From the NCBI GenBank assembly GCA_963731125.1, contig CAVSVP010000009.1, forward strand, positions 248,001 through 312,000: a stretch of DNA of 64,000 nucleotides, given 5' to 3'. The translations under genes and the position numbers were made by a program. The notes below the pieces were generated by a model. The model searched no databases, was not told the origin of the DNA, and saw only the letters and a program-made list of their open reading frames with translations. Origin of the DNA: CAVSVP01 sp963731125. GTDB lineage: Bacteria > Pseudomonadota > Gammaproteobacteria > Competibacterales > Competibacteraceae. The stretch's first letter is position 1. The number at the start of each line of letters is the position of its first letter. Below are positions 7,861 to 17,043 of the stretch, one piece after another.

Positions 7861-10800
7861 TTACACGGCCGCCAGTCGGACGGCCTCATCTACATCCACT
7901 GCTACTAATCGGGAAACTCCGGGCTCGTGCATAGTCACGCCCGATAAATGACGAGCAATCTCCATGGTACCTTTATTATGGGTGATAAAGATAAACTGAA
8001 CATGCTCAGACATCTCTTGAACCAGTTCCCCAAAGCGTCCCACATTGGCCTCATCCAAAGGCGCATCAACTTCGTCTAACATACAAAAGGGAGCTGGATT
8101 GAGTTGGAAAATTGCAAAGACTAAGGCCACGGCGGTCAACGCCTTCTCTCCCCCCGATAGTAAATGGATATTGCCGATGCGTTTGCCTGGCGGACGCGCC
8201 ATAATAGTGACTCCCGCATCCAATACATCATTTCCCGTTAACTCGAGATAAGCTTGGCCACCTCCAAATAGACGGGGAAACAGCTTTTGTAAGTCGTTAT
8301 TTACGCGTTCAAAGGTCTCACGAAAGCGGGTGCGAGTCTCGCGGTCAATTTTCCGTATTGCATTTTCCAACGTTGCTAAAGCTTCTACCAGATCCTCATT
8401 CTGAGCATCCAGATACTGTTTGCGCTCCGTCAATTGCACACATTCCTCGATAGCCGCCAAATTGACGGCACCCAAACGCTGAATACGTCCCGCCAACTTG
8501 GTAAGCTGTTCCTGCCAGAGAGCCTCCTCTGCATCATGAGGAATGCTAGCCAGAACAGTGTCGAGAAGGATTCCCAATTCCTGTAATTGATCCAGTAAGA
8601 TTTGCCGACGTACGTTGGCTTCTCCCAAGGCCATACGCTGTTCCTCCAGGTGCTGACGCACTTCCTGAGCGCGATGTTCACGGCTTATGCGCGCCTGTTC
8701 CAGGCCGCGCAGCTCGTTATCCTGAGCCGCTACCCGTTGCCGTACATTGTCGAGCGCTTTTTCAGCAGCAATTCTGGCATCCAAAAGCTGCTCCAGTTGT
8801 TCTTGAGCAGCGGCCTGGGATTCTTCATCCGGGCCAACATCACCGCTAAGCTGACCATGGCGCGCTTGCAGCTGATCACGCTGTCTTTCCAAGCGTTGCA
8901 GAGCTTGGCGAGTGGAGAGTAATCCGGTGCGTAATGCTTCCCCTGCTAGAGCTTGCTGCTGCACAGTTTGACGGGCATCCTGGGCCTGCTTACGGCGTTC
9001 CTGCACAGCGTTGCGCAGCGTATCTCGCTGTTCCACTAATGTCTGGCGCTCTGCCACCAAATCTTCAAGGCTCTGGAGGGCCTCTTCCACACGCATTCGT
9101 GATAGCTGCAGCGCCTCCCCATCCTGTTCTGCCTGGTAAACCAGTTCCTCTTGCTCCTCAGTAAGCGCTTCGCAACGGGCTAAATTTTGCTCAACACGCA
9201 CACTCAAGGCATTAACTTGTCCCTGCAGGTGGGCATGTTCGCGATGCCCACAATTAACCCTATCTTGCCACTCGACACGACTGCATTCCAGATCCTGTAA
9301 TTCTCCATAAATAACTTCTAATGTCTCGTTTAGCTGCCTTAAGGCTTCGGCATTACGCTCCCGGTTAACTCGCAGAGCTTGTATTTCACGTTCCCGAATC
9401 AGCATGCCCGTCTTTTCGTCATCGCCGCGCCTGACCTGCATCCAATTTTGACCAAGCCAAATGCCATCCGGAGTGATAAACGACTCTCCTTCCCGCAGTG
9501 CACTGCGTTGGTTTAAGGCTTGCTTCACATTATCGATCACCCGAACACCGGCCAATAGGTTGTTTACGGGCCAAAGCGCCTGAATTTTACCCGCCAGACC
9601 CTGTGCGACAACCGGTGCACTGCCATCGACCTTGGTTTCAAAAAACCGCAAACCGCCTCGTTCAAGATCAATCACAGCCGTTGCCAACGCTTCCAAATCT
9701 GGAACACAAACTGCTTCAAGATGAGTACCCAGCACGGTTTCCGCAGCTTGTTCCCATCCCGGCTCGACGTTTAGGCATTCGGCTAAACGCGGCGCTTGTT
9801 CTAATGCCAGTTCTTTAAGCCACTGGCTTGCAGCGTTTCCACGACGGCCAAGCGCAGCTTCCTGCAGAGTTTCCAGGGAACTCAGCCGTCCGTGGTCAGC
9901 CTGGATGCACTCCTGAAGCTGATTGATCTCTGCTGTCAGTTGCCGTTGCTTTTCTTGCCGTTGGTCAAAGTGAGACCCTATTTGAACTAACTGCGTTTGG
10001 GCTGCGGTCAACTCCGCCTCAGCGGTCTGTTCGGCTTGTTGTAGTGCTGCCAATTCTTCCAGCAAATCAGTAGCAGCCAACTCCTCCCGCTCCAGACGTA
10101 AACGTTCCAACCGGCGTTCGTGGTTCAAAAGCTGACGTTCAAGCTGTTCAATCCGCGCACCCTCCACTTCCGCTAAACGCTGGGCTTCACCGGTACGCTG
10201 ATTAAAGCCTTCCCAAGCAGCTTGCCACTCCTGCATGGCGGTTTCCATGACCTCCAGTTGCGCAACGACTTCAGCCTCAACGGCTTGCACCTCTTCAAAA
10301 GCGGGTTCGGCTTCACGTAAAGCGCATTCCAATTCGGTAATCTGTTCTTTGTCTAAATGGATTTGAGCCAACACATGGTCCAGTGCCTGCTGCGTCTGCT
10401 GTAACTCCTTTTCTTGCCGCTGGCGCAGTTCCCGCTGATGCCCTAAGTATTGCTCTAGGCGAGTAATTTCCGAACCTATCGCATAGTATTGTTGCTGAGA
10501 CTGGGTAAATTCCTCGGTTAAATTGGCTTGTTGTATCCGCCCCCTTTCCCACCGCGACTCCATTTTGCGCTGCTCGGCCAGTATCGCTTCTAAAGCGTTT
10601 TCCTGATCCCGGACTGTGGTTTCCTGAGCAGTGATCTCTGCGCTTAAGGTACGCCAGCGCAAGGCCAACAGCTCGCCTTTAAGCCGTCGCTCTTCAGCTT
10701 TATAATGACGATATTGTTCGGCGATGCGAGCCTGGCGCTGTAAATGTTGCAGATGATGATTCAGCTCCTCACGCAAATCTGTAAGACGATCAAGGTTTTC

Positions 10801-11364
10801 TCGCGTATGACGGATGCGAGTTTCGGTTTCCCGGCGCCGCTCCTTATACCTGGAAATACCTGCCGCCTCTTCGAAGAAAGTCCGCAACTCTTCAGGCTTG
10901 GCCTCGATGATACGTGATATTGTTCCCTGTTCGATAATAGCGTAGCTGCGTGGCCCTAAGCCGGTACCCAGAAAAATATCAGTGATATCCCGGCGTCGGC
11001 AGCGGTTGCCATTGAGAAAGTAGTGTGACTGCCCATCCCGGGTGACCAGACGCTTTATGGATAATTCCGTATAATGAGCCCAAGGACCACCGAGTCTTCC
11101 GTGGCTGTTATCAAAGATCAATTCGACAGAGGCTTGTCCCACCGGTTTGCGGGTGGCAGAGCCGTTAAAAATGACATCTGCCATCGACTCGCCGCGGAGA
11201 TGACGAGCAGAGCTTTCGCCCATAACCCAACGTACGGCATCGATAATGTTGGATTTACCGCAACCGTTTGGACCAATGATACCAACCAAATTGCTGGGCA
11301 GATGAAAGCTCGCAGGATCCACGAAAGATTTGAAACCAGCGAGTTTTATCTTAGTCAGGCGCAT
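7861..11364 (-). CDS. smc: Chromosome partition protein SMC
   Basis: SMC is the ATPase core of the condensin complex that compacts and segregates chromosomes. The 1167-residue protein has the standard plan. There is an N-terminal ATP-binding head with Walker A (GIIGPNGCGKSNIID, about residues 29-43), and a long Gln/Glu/Leu-rich coiled coil. A hinge of roughly residues 500-690 is visible as a globular interruption (AAETVLGTHLEAVCVPDL...GESFITPDGIWLG). A second coiled coil leads to the C-terminal head with the ABC signature LLSGGEKALTAVAL and Walker B (FCMLDEVDAPLDE). No frameshift is seen. It is the first gene of the leftward smc-zipA-ligA group; its promoter should lie in the 180 bp shared with the divergent queF. 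Confidence 0.97.
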   Translation of the reverse strand: MRLTKIKLAGFKSFVDPASFHLPSNLVGIIGPNGCGKSNIIDAVRWVMGESSARHLRGESMADVIFNGSATRKPVGQASVELIFDNSHGRLGGPWAHYTELSIKRLVTRDGQSHYFLNGNRCRRRDITDIFLGTGLGPRSYAIIEQGTISRIIEAKPEELRTFFEEAAGISRYKERRRETETRIRHTRENLDRLTDLREELNHHLQHLQRQARIAEQYRHYKAEERRLKGELLALRWRTLSAEITAQETTVRDQENALEAILAEQRKMESRWERGRIQQANLTEEFTQSQQQYYAIGSEITRLEQYLGHQRELRQRQEKELQQTQQALDHVLAQIHLDKEQITELECALREAEPAFEEVQAVEAEVVAQLEVMETAMQEWQAAWEGFNQRTGEAQRLAEVEGARIEQLERQLLNHERRLERLRLEREELAATDLLEELAALQQAEQTAEAELTAAQTQLVQIGSHFDQRQEKQRQLTAEINQLQECIQADHGRLSSLETLQEAALGRRGNAASQWLKELALEQAPRLAECLNVEPGWEQAAETVLGTHLEAVCVPDLEALATAVIDLERGGLRFFETKVDGSAPVVAQGLAGKIQALWPVNNLLAGVRVIDNVKQALNQRSALREGESFITPDGIWLGQNWMQVRRGDDEKTGMLIREREIQALRVNRERNAEALRQLNETLEVIYGELQDLECSRVEWQDRVNCGHREHAHLQGQVNALSVRVEQNLARCEALTEEQEELVYQAEQDGEALQLSRMRVEEALQSLEDLVAERQTLVEQRDTLRNAVQERRKQAQDARQTVQQQALAGEALRTGLLSTRQALQRLERQRDQLQARHGQLSGDVGPDEESQAAAQEQLEQLLDARIAAEKALDNVRQRVAAQDNELRGLEQARISREHRAQEVRQHLEEQRMALGEANVRRQILLDQLQELGILLDTVLASIPHDAEEALWQEQLTKLAGRIQRLGAVNLAAIEECVQLTERKQYLDAQNEDLVEALATLENAIRKIDRETRTRFRETFERVNNDLQKLFPRLFGGGQAYLELTGNDVLDAGVTIMARPPGKRIGNIHLLSGGEKALTAVALVFAIFQLNPAPFCMLDEVDAPLDEANVGRFGELVQEMSEHVQFIFITHNKGTMEIARHLSGVTMHEPGVSRLVAVDVDEAVRLAAV

Positions 11365-11558
11365 AGACGAGAATAACGCCGGGGGACTTCCCTGAACAAA
11401 CCAATTGCATTGGTTGTCGCATTGTCATACCCAACAAATCTTTATATTCATCAGTCATCCGTACACTTTATTTTATCTCTTGAGCACTCTCGTCCGATCG
11501 CTACACCAGAGTGTAAATTGATAGGTTAGGTAAAACAAAATCGATGAGAGACGAACCT

Positions 11559-11948
11559 ATGCCATCAAAACCTACCCCAGGTCTGGAAACTTTTCCGAAC
11601 CCAAGTCCATACCGTGACTATACGATTCGCCTGCAAGTGCCTGAATTCACTTGTTTATGCCCCAGAACCGGCCAACCTGACTTTGCTAACATTTCCATCG
11701 AGTATGTGCCCAATGGCAAATGTGTCGAACTTAAGTCTCTAAAACTGTATATCTGGTCCTATCGAAATCAAGGAACTTTCCATGAAGCTGTCACTAATAA
11801 AATCCTTGACGATCTTACCTGTGTCTGTGAACCTCGTTTTTTGCGGGTCACAGCGGAATTTTACGTACGCGGTGGCATCTCCACCACCGTAGTTGCGGAA
11901 CATCGACAACCCGATTGGACACCTCCCGTACCTATCTCATTACCGTAA
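11559..11948 (+). CDS. queF: NADPH-dependent 7-cyano-7-deazaguanine (preQ0) reductase
   Basis: QueF reduces the nitrile of preQ0 to the aminomethyl group of preQ1 in queuosine biosynthesis. This is the short, single-domain cytoplasmic type (about 129 residues). The catalytic Cys lies in EFTCLCPRTGQPDF with the conserved Asp following it. The QueF substrate motif appears as ELKSLKLY, and the FHEAV segment with the substrate-binding Glu comes next. An upstream in-frame ATG at 11544 would add five residues; I prefer the second ATG because GAGAG lies about nine bases before it, but the choice is not certain. No other queuosine gene is nearby, and the gene stands divergent from smc. Confidence 0.92.
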   Translation: MPSKPTPGLETFPNPSPYRDYTIRLQVPEFTCLCPRTGQPDFANISIEYVPNGKCVELKSLKLYIWSYRNQGTFHEAVTNKILDDLTCVCEPRFLRVTAEFYVRGGISTTVVAEHRQPDWTPPVPISLP

Positions 11949-12277
11949 ATAAATTAGCAGTTTTCTAGCCGTTTCGGGCCGTTGCTTGATTTTTTAAATC
12001 GACCCTCTACTGAGAGAGAAGGCTAGCTACCCTTGCTAAAGCTAAATCTTGCTATTTCTACTTATTTTTTGTGCTGAGTCAACCACTACATTTCAACCAC
12101 GCTATCGTGTTTGTTGATTAAGATATAGCGATCTACCAAGATTGCTGCGATAATAGCCATTAACTACCCGACTGCCGCACAGAAAGCTATCTATAAATGA
12201 ACTACAGCTAGCGTGGCGCACCTGGAAATCAAGCGGCAGGTCCATCGACAGGAGCTTGTGTAAAATCATAATCTGCT
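11949..12277. other. Intergenic region between queF and cysZ
   Basis: About 330 bp with no open frame of interest, somewhat AT-rich. No strong hairpin or recognisable promoter was found by eye. It presumably carries the queF terminator and the cysZ promoter. Confidence 0.3.
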
Positions 12278-13033
12278 ATGATGCACACGTTTTTTAAAGG
12301 CGCTTCTTACCCGTTTACCGGCCTGCGTTGGCTGACTCGTCCTCGCCTGCGTAGCTTCGTCGTCATTCCCTTGTTAGTCAATGCCACGTTATTTGGCACT
12401 GCCATTTGGTGGGGGTCTAACGAATTCGGTGTCTTGCTGGAAAACGCCTTTTCCCATTTACCGACCTGGTTAGATTGGCTACGGTGGCTATTATGGCCGT
12501 TGTTTGCCGTTACTATCTTATTAGTGATTTTTTATACCTTTACCCTGGTCGCGAATCTGATTGCCTCACCGTTCAATGGCATTCTGGCGAAACGCGTAGA
12601 AGATTTGGCCAAACCCGGTTCCCTATACCCTGAAGGCTATCCCTTGTGGCAGGAAATTATCCTGGCCCCCCTGACAGAACTGAAAAAGCTGGCTTACTTT
12701 GTTCTCTGGACGATTCCTCTTCTTTTCTTATTCTTTATTCCCGGCATCAATGTCATTGCCCCCTTGCTTTGGGCTGCGTTTGGCGCATGGATGCTGGCCC
12801 TGCAGTACGTTGACTACCCAATGGGCAATCACAATATTCTATTCCGGGAGCAACGCCGTATTCTCGCTGGACGACGCTGGCTGGCGCTCGGTTTTGGTGG
12901 CGCCGTATTGGTGATTACTATGGTGCCCATAGTAAACTTTTTGGTCATGCCGGCAGCGGTAATTGGTGCAACCCTTATGTGGGTAGAACAGTTTACTCTG
13001 ACGGGCCAACCAATCCCTACTATTCTGTCTTAA
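12278..13033 (+). CDS. cysZ: CysZ/EI24-family sulfate transporter
   Basis: CysZ proteins are inner-membrane channels that bring sulfate into the cell for assimilation. The 251-residue protein matches E. coli CysZ in length and pattern. The start is FKGASYPFTGLRWLTRPRLRSFVVIPLLVN, which carries the conserved short helix and first membrane segment. A second segment is around WPLFAVTILLVIFYTFTLV, then the EI24-type LIASPFNGILAKRVE motif. Two further hydrophobic stretches lie around LLFLFFIPGINVIAPLLWAAF and GGAVLVITMVPIVNFLVMP. An alternative ATG is one codon in. It overlaps the convergent aminotransferase by 14 bp at the 3' ends. A sulfate-activating enzyme gene (sat-cysC) lies 4 kb away, which suits this role. 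Confidence 0.85.
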   Translation: MMHTFFKGASYPFTGLRWLTRPRLRSFVVIPLLVNATLFGTAIWWGSNEFGVLLENAFSHLPTWLDWLRWLLWPLFAVTILLVIFYTFTLVANLIASPFNGILAKRVEDLAKPGSLYPEGYPLWQEIILAPLTELKKLAYFVLWTIPLLFLFFIPGINVIAPLLWAAFGAWMLALQYVDYPMGNHNILFREQRRILAGRRWLALGFGGAVLVITMVPIVNFLVMPAAVIGATLMWVEQFTLTGQPIPTILS

Positions 13034-14195
13034 GTACTTGCTGTAACCGGTCTACACCCTTCGCTAAATTTTCCAGCGAGTTGGTATATGCAAAGCGCAC
13101 ATGACGCTCGGCTTGATGGCTGCCAAAGTCAATCCCCGGTGTAATGGCCACCCCTGCCGTTTCCAACAGGTTCATGGCAAATGCATAGCTATCGCTGGTA
13201 AAACGGCTGCAATCGGCGTAAAGATAGAAAGCGCCTTGTGGGGTGATAGGAATCATAAAGCCCAGCTCTCTAAGCGCCGGCAATAAAAAGTCCCGACGCT
13301 TCTGGAACTGCTGCCGGCGCGCCTCAAAGATGTTTATCGCGGCTGGCGTAAAGGCAGCTAGCGCTGCATACTGGGCTGGTGTGGAGGGAGCTAAAAACAG
13401 ATTTTGCGCCAACTTCTCCGCTTCACGGACATAGCCTTCCGGCGCCACCAACCAACCCAACCGCCAGCCCGTCATGCCAAAGTACTTGGAAAAGCTGTTA
13501 ACCACAAACACCCGCTCTGAGAGCGCCAGTGCCGTTGTTGCCTCCGTTTCATAAAGCAAGCCGTGGTAAATTTCATCGACAATGACCCAGCCATCATGAG
13601 CCTCTACTACCGCCAGCATTTGTTCCAAGCTTTCCTGGGGCACTAATGTACCGGTGGGATTGGCAGGTGAAGCCAGCAGTACGGCCACTGTGCGTCGGCT
13701 CCAATACGCTTCCAGCAATTCCACGGTGAGCTGATAGTCACTGTCGAATCCCACAGGAATCCCTACCGGTACACCCTCAATCAGGCGTACAAAGTTTCGG
13801 TTACAGGGATACCCGGGATCGGACATGAGCACCTCGTCGCCGGGATTCACCAAGACCGCGGTAGCCAACTGTAGGGCCCCCGAAGCCCCTGGAGTAATCA
13901 AAATACGCGCGGCGGGGACGGATACTCCGTAACGCTCCCAATAATACCTCGAGACAGCCCGGCGCAACGCTAAAATTCCCGTAGCAGCGGTATACCGGGT
14001 ATGCCCCTCGAGCAAAGCCTGCTGACCGGCGGCGATAATCGGCTCTGCCGTGGCAAAGTCCGGTTCGCCTATCTCCATATGAATAATGGAGCGCCCCTGC
14101 GCTTCCAGAGCATGGGCACGAGCCAATATTTCCATGACATAAAAAGGAGCAATGGCGGTCATCCGCTGGGCCAAGTGCAGGGGATAAGAGCGCAT
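13020..14195 (-). CDS. PLP-dependent class I/II aminotransferase
   Basis: A fold-type I aminotransferase of 391 residues. The N-terminal substrate loop (IHMEIGEPDFATAEPI), the Asn-Pro-Thr-Gly motif (SPANPTGTLV), the cofactor Asp in VIVDEIYHG, and the Schiff-base Lys in VNSFSKYFGMTGWRLGW are all visible, as is the C-terminal Arg region (ERHVRFAYTNS). It resembles the aspartate/alanine aminotransferase Ic-type group annotated generically in many proteobacteria. The amino donor and acceptor cannot be told from sequence. It lies 14 bp after pilU on the same strand and overlaps cysZ tail to tail. Confidence 0.85.
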   Translation of the reverse strand: MRSYPLHLAQRMTAIAPFYVMEILARAHALEAQGRSIIHMEIGEPDFATAEPIIAAGQQALLEGHTRYTAATGILALRRAVSRYYWERYGVSVPAARILITPGASGALQLATAVLVNPGDEVLMSDPGYPCNRNFVRLIEGVPVGIPVGFDSDYQLTVELLEAYWSRRTVAVLLASPANPTGTLVPQESLEQMLAVVEAHDGWVIVDEIYHGLLYETEATTALALSERVFVVNSFSKYFGMTGWRLGWLVAPEGYVREAEKLAQNLFLAPSTPAQYAALAAFTPAAINIFEARRQQFQKRRDFLLPALRELGFMIPITPQGAFYLYADCSRFTSDSYAFAMNLLETAGVAITPGIDFGSHQAERHVRFAYTNSLENLAKGVDRLQQVLKTE

Positions 14196-14209
14196 CAGCG
14201 GTTACCAAA

Positions 14210-15343
14210 TTATAACATGGTCCCTTTGTTTTCTTCCTCTTCACGAATGGAGAGTTCAGCCGCAGCCGCTCGTGTCGAGGACATACCTTCAGCTAAGCGA
14301 ATCTGTAAACTTACATTATTGCGGGAATCGGCGTTCTTGATCGCTTCGTCTTTGGAAATCTTACCTTCTTTATAAAGTTCAAATAACGCTTGGTCAAAAG
14401 TCTTCATACCCGCCTCTGTGCCCTGCTCCATAGCGTCCTTTACATAGTCTACCTTGCCTTTCTGGATCAGATCCGCCACATAAGGTGTGTTGAGCAACAC
14501 TTCTACGGCAGGAACAAGTCCGCCGTTCAGCCCTTTTATTAACCGCTGTGAGACAATCGCTCGTAAATTAAGTGAAAGATCCATCAACAGTTGATCCCGA
14601 GCCTCTTCCGGAAAAAAATTAACGATTCGCTCCAGGGCACCGTTGGCGTTATTGGAATGCAGGGTCGATAGACAAAGATGGCCGGTTTCGGCATATGTCA
14701 AAGCAAATTTCATCACTTCCCGGGAACGGACTTCGCCGATGAGAATCACATCCGGCGCCTCGCGCAAGGCGCTTTTCAGCGCCGCCTCATAGCTATGGGT
14801 ATCAATGCCCACTTCGCGTTGGCCAATAATGGATTTTTTGTGCATATGAGTGAATTCGATGGGATCTTCAATGGTGAGAATATGCCCCGGTACCGTAGAG
14901 TTACGGTGATCAATCATGGCGGCCAAGGTTGTGGACTTGCCAGATCCTGTGGACCCTACCATCAATACAAGACCGCGTTTTTCCATGATTAAGTTTTTAA
15001 GGAGTGGTGGCAGCCCTAGTTCTTCCACTTTCGGAATCTCGCCTTTGATATAACGCACCACCATGGCCACTTCACCGCGCTGTTTAAAAACGTTAGCGCG
15101 GAATCGTCCCACCCCGGGCAGCGGAATAGCAAAGTTCAATTCCCATTCATGTTCAAATTCCTTGATTTGATCGTCTTTCATGACGGAGTAAGCAATTTCT
15201 CGCACGCCTCCTGGCGCGATAGGCTTATTACCCACAGCCCGCACCACTCCCCCTATCTTGATATTGACCGACGCTCCCACATAAAAAAACAAATCGGAAG
15301 CTTCCTTGTCGACCATCAATTTAAGATAAGGCGTAATATCCAT
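14210..15343 (-). CDS. pilU: Type IV pilus retraction accessory ATPase PilU
   Basis: PilU is a hexameric ATPase that works with PilT to retract type IV pili for twitching and DNA uptake. From the chosen start (MDITPYLKLMVDKEASDLFF) it has about 377 residues. Walker A is GSTGSGKST, the Asp box is HILTIEDPIEF, Walker B is APDVILIGEVRSREVM, and the His box is ETGHLCLSTLHSNNA. The N-terminus and the absence of the PilT AIRNLIRE-type motif fit PilU better than PilT. The longer frame to 15406 is rejected because GGGAGAG sits seven bases before the ATG at 15343. No pilT is adjacent in this window. Confidence 0.88.
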   Translation of the reverse strand: MDITPYLKLMVDKEASDLFFYVGASVNIKIGGVVRAVGNKPIAPGGVREIAYSVMKDDQIKEFEHEWELNFAIPLPGVGRFRANVFKQRGEVAMVVRYIKGEIPKVEELGLPPLLKNLIMEKRGLVLMVGSTGSGKSTTLAAMIDHRNSTVPGHILTIEDPIEFTHMHKKSIIGQREVGIDTHSYEAALKSALREAPDVILIGEVRSREVMKFALTYAETGHLCLSTLHSNNANGALERIVNFFPEEARDQLLMDLSLNLRAIVSQRLIKGLNGGLVPAVEVLLNTPYVADLIQKGKVDYVKDAMEQGTEAGMKTFDQALFELYKEGKISKDEAIKNADSRNNVSLQIRLAEGMSSTRAAAAELSIREEEENKGTML

Positions 15344-15439
15344 AACACTCTCCCTGTTCCCTTGATTAAATCCAACACTTATACCGCTTTGCTTCCTACT
15401 AGGCACGGTGGAGGCGTAAAGCGTCTGTCAGAGGCTCAG

Positions 15440-16840
15440 TCACCTCACCCGATTAAGACCATTGAGAGCCGCTACGCGATACGCCTCAGCCATGGTCGGA
15501 TAATTAAAAGTGGTATTGGTAAAATACAACAGCGAATTTGCCTCGCCTTTTTGAAACATAATCGCTTGGCCAATGTGAATGATCTCTGAGGCTTGATTGC
15601 CGAAACAGTGAATACCGAGAATTTCCAGCGTATCTCGATGAAACAAAATTTTCAGCATACCCACCGTTTTACCGGTAATCTGGGCACGTGCCAAGTTTTT
15701 AAACCAGGAATGACCCACTTCGTAAGGAATATGCGCCTCAGTCAACTCTTTTTCGGTGCGTCCTACCGAGCTTATTTCCGGTGAAGTATAAATCCCAGTG
15801 GGGATATACTCTACGAGATGGTGATCACAATGCCCTTCTGCCAAGTGAATAGCCGCGAAACGTCCTTGATCATAAGCAGCACTGGCCAGGCTAGGATAGC
15901 CGATGACGTCACCCACGGCATAGATATGCGGCACGATGGTCTGATAATCGGAATTAATGCGGATTTGGCCACGACTGTCCGGTACAATGTCCAGCTCTTC
16001 CAATCCCATGTCCTGAGAGTTACCCGTTCGACCATTAGCCCAGAGAATGATATCACTGCTGATTTTCTTGCCGGATTTGAGGTGGAGAATGACCTTATCG
16101 GACAGACACTCTAAGGTTTCATAGGCTTCGTTGTGGCGAATCATCACTCCTTGATCGCGCAGATGATAGCTGAGCGCGTGGGCAATCTCATCGTCTAAAA
16201 AAGATAGCAGTTGGGCCCGCGTATTCACCAAATCGACTTTACAGCCCAGATTGCGGAACATACTGGCATACTCACAGCCGATTACGCCCGCGCCGTAAAT
16301 GATGATAGAACGAGGCGTCTCAGCCATGCTGAGAATGGTATCACTATCAAAAACCCGGGGGTGCGTAAAATCAATGTCTTCCGGCCGATAGGGGCGTGAA
16401 CCGGTGGCGATAATGAAAGTATCGGCTGAGAACCGTAGCGACTGTTTGCCGTCGGGATAAAAGACTTCTAGCGTGTGGACATCTAAAAAACGAGCGCGGC
16501 CGAAAATAAGTCGCACTTGATTGCGATCATAAAAATCCCGGCGCATAACCACCTGCCGAGCTATAACTGATTCGGCAGTACGTAGCAAATCCGGATAAGA
16601 AAGACGAACTGGATTGCCTATGTCATGGTAAAGCGGATTGCGGTTAAACTCCGTCATCCGACTGATGGCCTGCCGCAGGGCTTTAGAGGGAATCGTACCC
16701 CAGTGGGTACAACCACCGCCGACCTGTTGATACTGCTCCACTACAGCTACCGCCTTACCGGCTTTGACCAGATTCATCGCTGCGCCTTCGCCACCCGGTC
16801 CCGTACCGATTACGATAACGTCGTATTTATGCTCGTTCAT
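15440..16840 (-). CDS. sthA: Soluble pyridine nucleotide transhydrogenase
   Basis: SthA (UdhA) is a cytoplasmic FAD enzyme that moves reducing equivalents between NADPH and NAD+. The protein shows an FAD-binding GTGPGGEGAA motif near the N-terminus. The SthA signature CTHWGTIPSKALR shows one redox-like Cys and not the disulfide pair of lipoamide dehydrogenases. The NAD(P) site is IIYGAGVIGCEYASMF, and the second FAD motif is IYAVGDVIGYPSLA. With the start at 16840 (MNEHKYDVIVIG), preceded by GGAGAAC, it has 466 residues, the family norm; an ATG seven codons upstream is in frame but lacks such a site. It is between pilU and sat-cysC on the same strand. Confidence 0.93.
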   Translation of the reverse strand: MNEHKYDVIVIGTGPGGEGAAMNLVKAGKAVAVVEQYQQVGGGCTHWGTIPSKALRQAISRMTEFNRNPLYHDIGNPVRLSYPDLLRTAESVIARQVVMRRDFYDRNQVRLIFGRARFLDVHTLEVFYPDGKQSLRFSADTFIIATGSRPYRPEDIDFTHPRVFDSDTILSMAETPRSIIIYGAGVIGCEYASMFRNLGCKVDLVNTRAQLLSFLDDEIAHALSYHLRDQGVMIRHNEAYETLECLSDKVILHLKSGKKISSDIILWANGRTGNSQDMGLEELDIVPDSRGQIRINSDYQTIVPHIYAVGDVIGYPSLASAAYDQGRFAAIHLAEGHCDHHLVEYIPTGIYTSPEISSVGRTEKELTEAHIPYEVGHSWFKNLARAQITGKTVGMLKILFHRDTLEILGIHCFGNQASEIIHIGQAIMFQKGEANSLLYFTNTTFNYPTMAEAYRVAALNGLNRVR

Positions 16841-17043
16841 ACTGTTCTCCGGGGTCGTCATTTCACAGGGCCAATACGAACTCCGGTCCCATTATTGCAT
16901 GACAGGAAGTGTGCGGCGTACAGAGCCCGCCACACTATATCAATACAGAGTTTAGTTCCGTTAGACCTGAACACAGTTCACTCAAATGCACGGCGTTATT
17001 GCAAAGCGTAGTCAACAATAGGGGCTTTGTTAACACAGCGGTA